Assembly: GCF_008329905.1 (NCBI RefSeq)
Contig: NZ_CP032155.1
Coordinates: 372,001 to 436,000, forward strand
Direction of reading: 5' to 3'
Length of the DNA: 64,000 nucleotides
Source: Mycobacterium sp. ELW1
Lineage (GTDB): Bacteria > Actinomycetota > Actinomycetes > Mycobacteriales > Mycobacteriaceae
Below are positions 59,091 through 64,000 of the stretch, piece by piece. The notes under the pieces were generated by a model, which saw nothing but the letters and a program-made list of their open reading frames with translations, made no database searches and was not told the DNA's origin. A program made the translations under genes and the position numbers. How positions within the stretch are numbered: position 1 is the stretch's first letter; each line of letters starts with the position of its first letter.

Positions 59091-61628
59091 ATGCAGATGC
59101 CCGAGATCACCGTGCGGTATTCGGACGGAACGTGCAAGACGATGGCGGTGCAACAGGACCAGTCGATTCTGGAGGCAGCCGAGGAAAACGGCATCGCGAT
59201 CGTCAACGAATGCCAAAGCGGGATCTGCGGGACCTGCGTGGCCACCTGTGTCGCAGGCGATTACGAGATGGGGCGCACCGAAGGGCTGTCCGAAGTCGAA
59301 CGCGACGCCCGTAAGGTCTTGACCTGTCAGACGTTCGCCAAGTCCGACTGCCTGATCAGCGTGCAGTACCCCGCCGACGACAACGCCGCCCGGTTGGTCA
59401 CCGGTACCGGCGTGGTCACCGCGGTGGAGCACGTGTCCCCGACGACGGCGCTACTGCGCGTCGACGTCTCGGGACTCGGACCACTGGTCTATCTGCCCGG
59501 GCAGTTCGCCCAGTTGCAGGTGCCCGGCAGCACTGTATGGCGCAACTACTCCTATGCGCATCCGGCCGACGGACGCACCGAGGTGGAGTTCATCGTCCGG
59601 CTGCTACCCCAGGGCGTGATGTCGGACTATCTGCGTGAGAAGGCCCAACCCGGTGATCGAATTGCCATGCGGTGTAGCAAGGGCGGCTTCTACCTGCGAC
59701 CGACTGCGCGCACGGTGGTCCTGGTGGCCGGCGGCACCGGGCTGTCGGCGATCCTCGCGATGGCGCAGAGTCTGAATGACGACCACCGCGGGACGGTCCA
59801 TCTGCTCTACGGTGTCAGCGAGGTCGACGACCTGTGCAAGCTCGACGAGCTCGAGGCACTGAAGCGGCGGTTGCCCGGGCTGGAAGTCCACACCGTCGTC
59901 TCGCGTCCGAGTGCCCAGTGGACTGGAGCGGTGGGCCGGGTCACCGATCTGCTCGACGCGCGCATGTTCGACGGCGGTAACGCCGACGTCTATCTGTGCG
60001 GTCCGGCCGGGTTGATCACCGACACCCGGAAATGGCTTGACGACAACGGTATCCACGGCACCGGCCTGTACTACGAGAAGTTCGTGGCCAGCGGTGCCGC
60101 GCGCCGGCGAACAGCACCACGACTGGATTACGCGACGGTCGATCTGGCCGATGTCCGCCGTCGCGGACGTGGCACCGCGGTGGTGGTCGGCGGGAGCATC
60201 GCGGGAATCGCCGCGGCCAAGGTGCTCAGTGAGACCTTCGACAAGGTCATCGTCCTGGAAAAGGATGCACCGCACACCCGCCGCGAGGGCAGGCCGGGCG
60301 CGGCGCAGGGCTGGCACCTGCACCATCTGCTCACCGCGGGGCGCATCGAACTGGAGCGGTTCTTCCCCGGAATCATCGACGACATGGTCCGCGAGGGCGC
60401 GTTCGACGTCGACATGGCCGCCCAGTACCGCATCCGGCTCGGCGGTAGCTGGAAGAAACCGGGCACCGGACCGATCCAGATCGTCTGTGCCGCAAGACCC
60501 TTGCTGGAGTGGTGCGTTCGACGCCGCCTCGACGACGAACCGCGGATCAGCTTCCGCTATGAATCCGAAGTGGCCGATCTGGTCTACGATCGTGCCGATG
60601 ACACCGTGATCGGTGTCGCCATCGCCGGAGACGGTGACGAACTCGGCGTCATACCAGCCGAATTCGTGGTCGACGCATCAGGGAAGAACACCCGCTTCCC
60701 GGAGTTCCTGGACCGTATCGGCGTCGGGGCGCCGGAAGTCGAGCAGGACATCATCAACTGCTTCTACTCCACCATGTTCCACCACGTGCCGCCGGAGCGG
60801 CAGTGGGACGACAAAGTGATGGTCATCTGTTACGCGTACCGTCCATATGAGGACACCTACGCCGCGCAGTACTACACCGACAGCTCACGTTCCATCCTGT
60901 CCACATCGCTGGTGGCCTACAACTGCTATTCGCCACCGCGCACGGCGCAGGAGTTCCGTGAGTTCGCCAACCGGATGCCGTCAGCGGTGATCGGGGAGAA
61001 CATCGACGGCCTCGAACCGGCCTCGCCGATCTACAACTTCCGCTATCCCAACATGCTGCGGCTGCACTATGAGAAGAAGCGCAACCTGCCGCGCGCACTC
61101 GTGGTCGTCGGGGACGCCTACACCAGTGCCGACCCGGTATCCGGACTCGGGATGACCCTGGCGCTCAAGGAAGTCCGGGAAATGCAGCTGCTGCTGGCCA
61201 AGTACGGGCCCACCGACCCGGATCTGCCTCGGCGCTACTTCCGCACGATCGCCAAGTTGGCCGACACCGCCTGGTTCGTGATCCGGGAACAGAACCTGCG
61301 GTTCGACTGGCTCAAGGACGCCGACAAGAAGCGACCGTTCTACTTCGGCGCATTGACCTGGTACATGGACCGCGTGATGGAGTTGGTACACGACGACCCG
61401 GAGACCTATAACGAGTTCCTGGCCGTCGTGCATCTGGTCAAACCCGCCGCCGCACTGATGACGCCGAAGGTGGCGGCACGCGTGGTCGGCAAATGGGCTC
61501 GGACCAAACTCTCCGGCCAGAAGACCCTCATCGCGCGCAACTACGAGAACAGCACCATTCCAACCGTCGACGATCTGATCCGAACCGAGGAAGTATCAAT
61601 CGGTTTGGCTGCCACCCGGTCCCATTAG
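59091..61628 (+). CDS. Triple-domain oxygenase: ferredoxin + FNR-type reductase + FAD monooxygenase (Rv1937-like)
   Basis: An 845-aa cytoplasmic fusion. Residues 1-92 are a [2Fe-2S] ferredoxin with C41, C46, C49 and C79 as ligands. Residues ~98-335 are a ferredoxin-NAD(P)H reductase with RNYSYAH (151-157, FAD), GGTG (214-217, NAD(P)H) and CGPAG (~303). Residues ~360-845 are an FAD monooxygenase/GGR-type domain with GGSIAG (367-372), RPGAAQGWHLHHLL and GDAYTSADPVSGLGM. An electron chain and an oxygenase on one chain suggest a self-sufficient hydroxylase or epoxidase. The epoxide hydrolase gene directly follows. SD GAGGAG precedes the start. Length and order match Rv1937. Confidence 0.9.
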   Translation: MQMPEITVRYSDGTCKTMAVQQDQSILEAAEENGIAIVNECQSGICGTCVATCVAGDYEMGRTEGLSEVERDARKVLTCQTFAKSDCLISVQYPADDNAARLVTGTGVVTAVEHVSPTTALLRVDVSGLGPLVYLPGQFAQLQVPGSTVWRNYSYAHPADGRTEVEFIVRLLPQGVMSDYLREKAQPGDRIAMRCSKGGFYLRPTARTVVLVAGGTGLSAILAMAQSLNDDHRGTVHLLYGVSEVDDLCKLDELEALKRRLPGLEVHTVVSRPSAQWTGAVGRVTDLLDARMFDGGNADVYLCGPAGLITDTRKWLDDNGIHGTGLYYEKFVASGAARRRTAPRLDYATVDLADVRRRGRGTAVVVGGSIAGIAAAKVLSETFDKVIVLEKDAPHTRREGRPGAAQGWHLHHLLTAGRIELERFFPGIIDDMVREGAFDVDMAAQYRIRLGGSWKKPGTGPIQIVCAARPLLEWCVRRRLDDEPRISFRYESEVADLVYDRADDTVIGVAIAGDGDELGVIPAEFVVDASGKNTRFPEFLDRIGVGAPEVEQDIINCFYSTMFHHVPPERQWDDKVMVICYAYRPYEDTYAAQYYTDSSRSILSTSLVAYNCYSPPRTAQEFREFANRMPSAVIGENIDGLEPASPIYNFRYPNMLRLHYEKKRNLPRALVVVGDAYTSADPVSGLGMTLALKEVREMQLLLAKYGPTDPDLPRRYFRTIAKLADTAWFVIREQNLRFDWLKDADKKRPFYFGALTWYMDRVMELVHDDPETYNEFLAVVHLVKPAAALMTPKVAARVVGKWARTKLSGQKTLIARNYENSTIPTVDDLIRTEEVSIGLAATRSH

Positions 61629-61638
61629 AGAAGAGGTC

Positions 61639-62697
61639 GTGATGTCGCAGACCCATCGGATGCTCAACTGCCGTGGCACCCGGATCCACGCCGTGGAGGA
61701 GGGCGAGGGGCCGTTGGTGGTGTTGGTCCACGGCTTCCCCGAGTCGTGGTACTCGTGGCGCCACCAGATTCCGGTGCTCGCCGAGGCGGGTTACCGGGTG
61801 GTGGCCATCGACCAGCGGGGCTACGGCCAGTCCTCGAAGTACCGCGTGCAGACCGCGTATCGGATCAAGGAACTGGTCGGTGACGTTCTCGGCGTGATCG
61901 ACGCCTACGGCGAGAAGCAGGCCGTGGTCATCGGGCACGACTGGGGTGCCCCGGTCGCCTGGACATTCGCCTGGCTGCACCCCGAGCGGTGTCGTGGTGT
62001 GGTCGGGATCAGCGTGCCGTTCGCCGGACGAGGAGTGATCGGGTTGCCCGGCAGCCCGTTCGGTGAACACCGGCCCAACGACTACCACCTGGAACTGGCC
62101 GGCCCGGGCAAGGTCTGGTACCAGGACTACTTCTCCGAGCAGGACGGCATCATCGCCGAGGTCGAAGAGGATCTGCGCAGCTGGCTGCTCGGTCTGACCT
62201 ATACGGTGTCCGGCGATGCGATGGCCGCCGCGACGCAGGCCGCCGAGGCGGCCGGGGTGGATCTCGCCGCGATGGATCCGATCGAGGTGATCCGGTCCGG
62301 CCCGCTGTGCATGCCGCACGGTGCGCGTCTCAAGGATGCTTTCGTCTATCCCGAGACCATGCCAGAGTGGTTCACCGACGCTGATCTCGACTTCTACGCA
62401 GGCGAATTCGAGCGATCCGGACTCGGCGGACCGTTGAGCTTCTATCACAACATCGACAACGACTGGCACGACCTCGCCGAGTACGAGGGCACCCCGCTGA
62501 CCCCGCCCGCACTCTTCATCGGCGGTCAGTACGACGTCGGCACCACCTGGGGTGCCGAGGCGGCCGAACGTGCGCACGAGGTGATGCCCAACTACTGCGG
62601 CACCCACATGGTGGACGGCGTCGGGCATTGGATCCAGCAGGAGCAACCCAAGGAGACCAATCGGCTACTGCTCGATTTCCTTGGCGGACTGAGCTAG
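61639..62697 (+). CDS. ephB: Epoxide hydrolase EphB
   Basis: A 352-aa alpha/beta-hydrolase epoxide hydrolase converting epoxides to diols. The oxyanion motif is HGFPESWYSW and the nucleophile Asp lies in VVIGHDWGAPVAW (about residue 101). The catalytic His lies in VDGVGHWIQQEQP near the C-terminus, and cap-domain Tyr residues are available for epoxide activation. GTG/ATG start at 61639/61642, 11 bp after the oxygenase fusion. The pairing with a monooxygenase suggests epoxide formation then opening. Matches Rv1938. Confidence 0.92.
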   Translation: MMSQTHRMLNCRGTRIHAVEEGEGPLVVLVHGFPESWYSWRHQIPVLAEAGYRVVAIDQRGYGQSSKYRVQTAYRIKELVGDVLGVIDAYGEKQAVVIGHDWGAPVAWTFAWLHPERCRGVVGISVPFAGRGVIGLPGSPFGEHRPNDYHLELAGPGKVWYQDYFSEQDGIIAEVEEDLRSWLLGLTYTVSGDAMAAATQAAEAAGVDLAAMDPIEVIRSGPLCMPHGARLKDAFVYPETMPEWFTDADLDFYAGEFERSGLGGPLSFYHNIDNDWHDLAEYEGTPLTPPALFIGGQYDVGTTWGAEAAERAHEVMPNYCGTHMVDGVGHWIQQEQPKETNRLLLDFLGGLS

Positions 62698-62710
62698 TGG
62701 TGTCCCGACG

Positions 62711-64000
<1,290 letters not shown>

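Overview
The window looks like a chromosomal segment of a non-tuberculous Mycobacterium (Mycolicibacterium-type). It is uniformly GC-rich with strong third-position GC bias and frequent GTG/TTG starts. Its genes include aftD, lpqI, htdX, fabG4, fadA2, fadE5, MmpL/MmpS and PapA families, aac(2'), lysE/lysG and ephB. I see no tRNA, rRNA, IS element, prophage or CRISPR array. Gene assignments rest on my recall of family motifs and M. tuberculosis gene order; no search was run.

Layout. (1) 1-10249 follows the M. tuberculosis order Rv0236c-Rv0244c: aftD (partial), a 57-aa membrane peptide gene, lpqI, a TetR gene, htdX/fabG4, fadA2 and fadE5, with an extra alpha/beta hydrolase between fadA2 and fadE5. 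(2) 10554-29899 is a complete trehalose polyphleate (TPP)-type glycolipid locus: an 11-kb bimodular polyketide synthase gene, then papA3-mmpL10-PE-domain acyltransferase transcribed away from it, then fadD23 and a Gap-like membrane protein converging on that operon. It lies exactly between the fadE5 (Rv0244c) and Rv0245 orthologues. (3) 30016-34671 resumes the Rv0245-Rv0250c order: a flavin reductase, a small ORF, the Sdh1 succinate dehydrogenase operon and an Rv0250c-like gene. (4) 34825-39562 holds a PEP-mutase/isocitrate-lyase family gene and a marR-mmpS-mmpL operon. (5) 39706-43535 resembles Rv0262c-Rv0265c: aac(2'), pxpC/pxpB, a VUT transporter and fecB2. (6) 43545-51367 is accessory: lysE and lysG separated by about 3.4 kb, a TetR/P450 divergent pair with a siderophore-interacting flavoprotein, small secreted proteins, an L,D-transpeptidase and a POT peptide transporter. 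(7) 51364-64000 is a lipid or xenobiotic oxidation region resembling Rv1933c-Rv1941. It has a naturally fused double acyl-CoA synthetase, the FadE18/FadE17 pair and EchA13 on one strand. On the other strand are a frameshifted luciferase-like monooxygenase, a ferredoxin-FNR-FAD monooxygenase triple fusion, EphB, a RibA1-like protein and an SDR cut by the window end.

How the parts fit. In the TPP locus FadD23 should adenylate a fatty acid starter, and the PKS should extend it with malonyl units in alternating reduction states. PapA3 should acylate trehalose, MmpL10 and the Gap-like protein should export the product, and the secreted PE-domain hydrolase should complete acyl transfer outside the membrane. 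In the last region a fused ligase, acyl-CoA dehydrogenases and a hydratase could process a carboxylic substrate, while the monooxygenase/epoxide hydrolase/SDR arm could form, open and oxidise an epoxide.

The most distinctive items are the PKS whose two modules match the four-carbon phleic acid repeat, the self-sufficient monooxygenase fusion beside an epoxide hydrolase and a degenerate riboflavin enzyme, the fused AMP ligases, and several clean palindromic operators.
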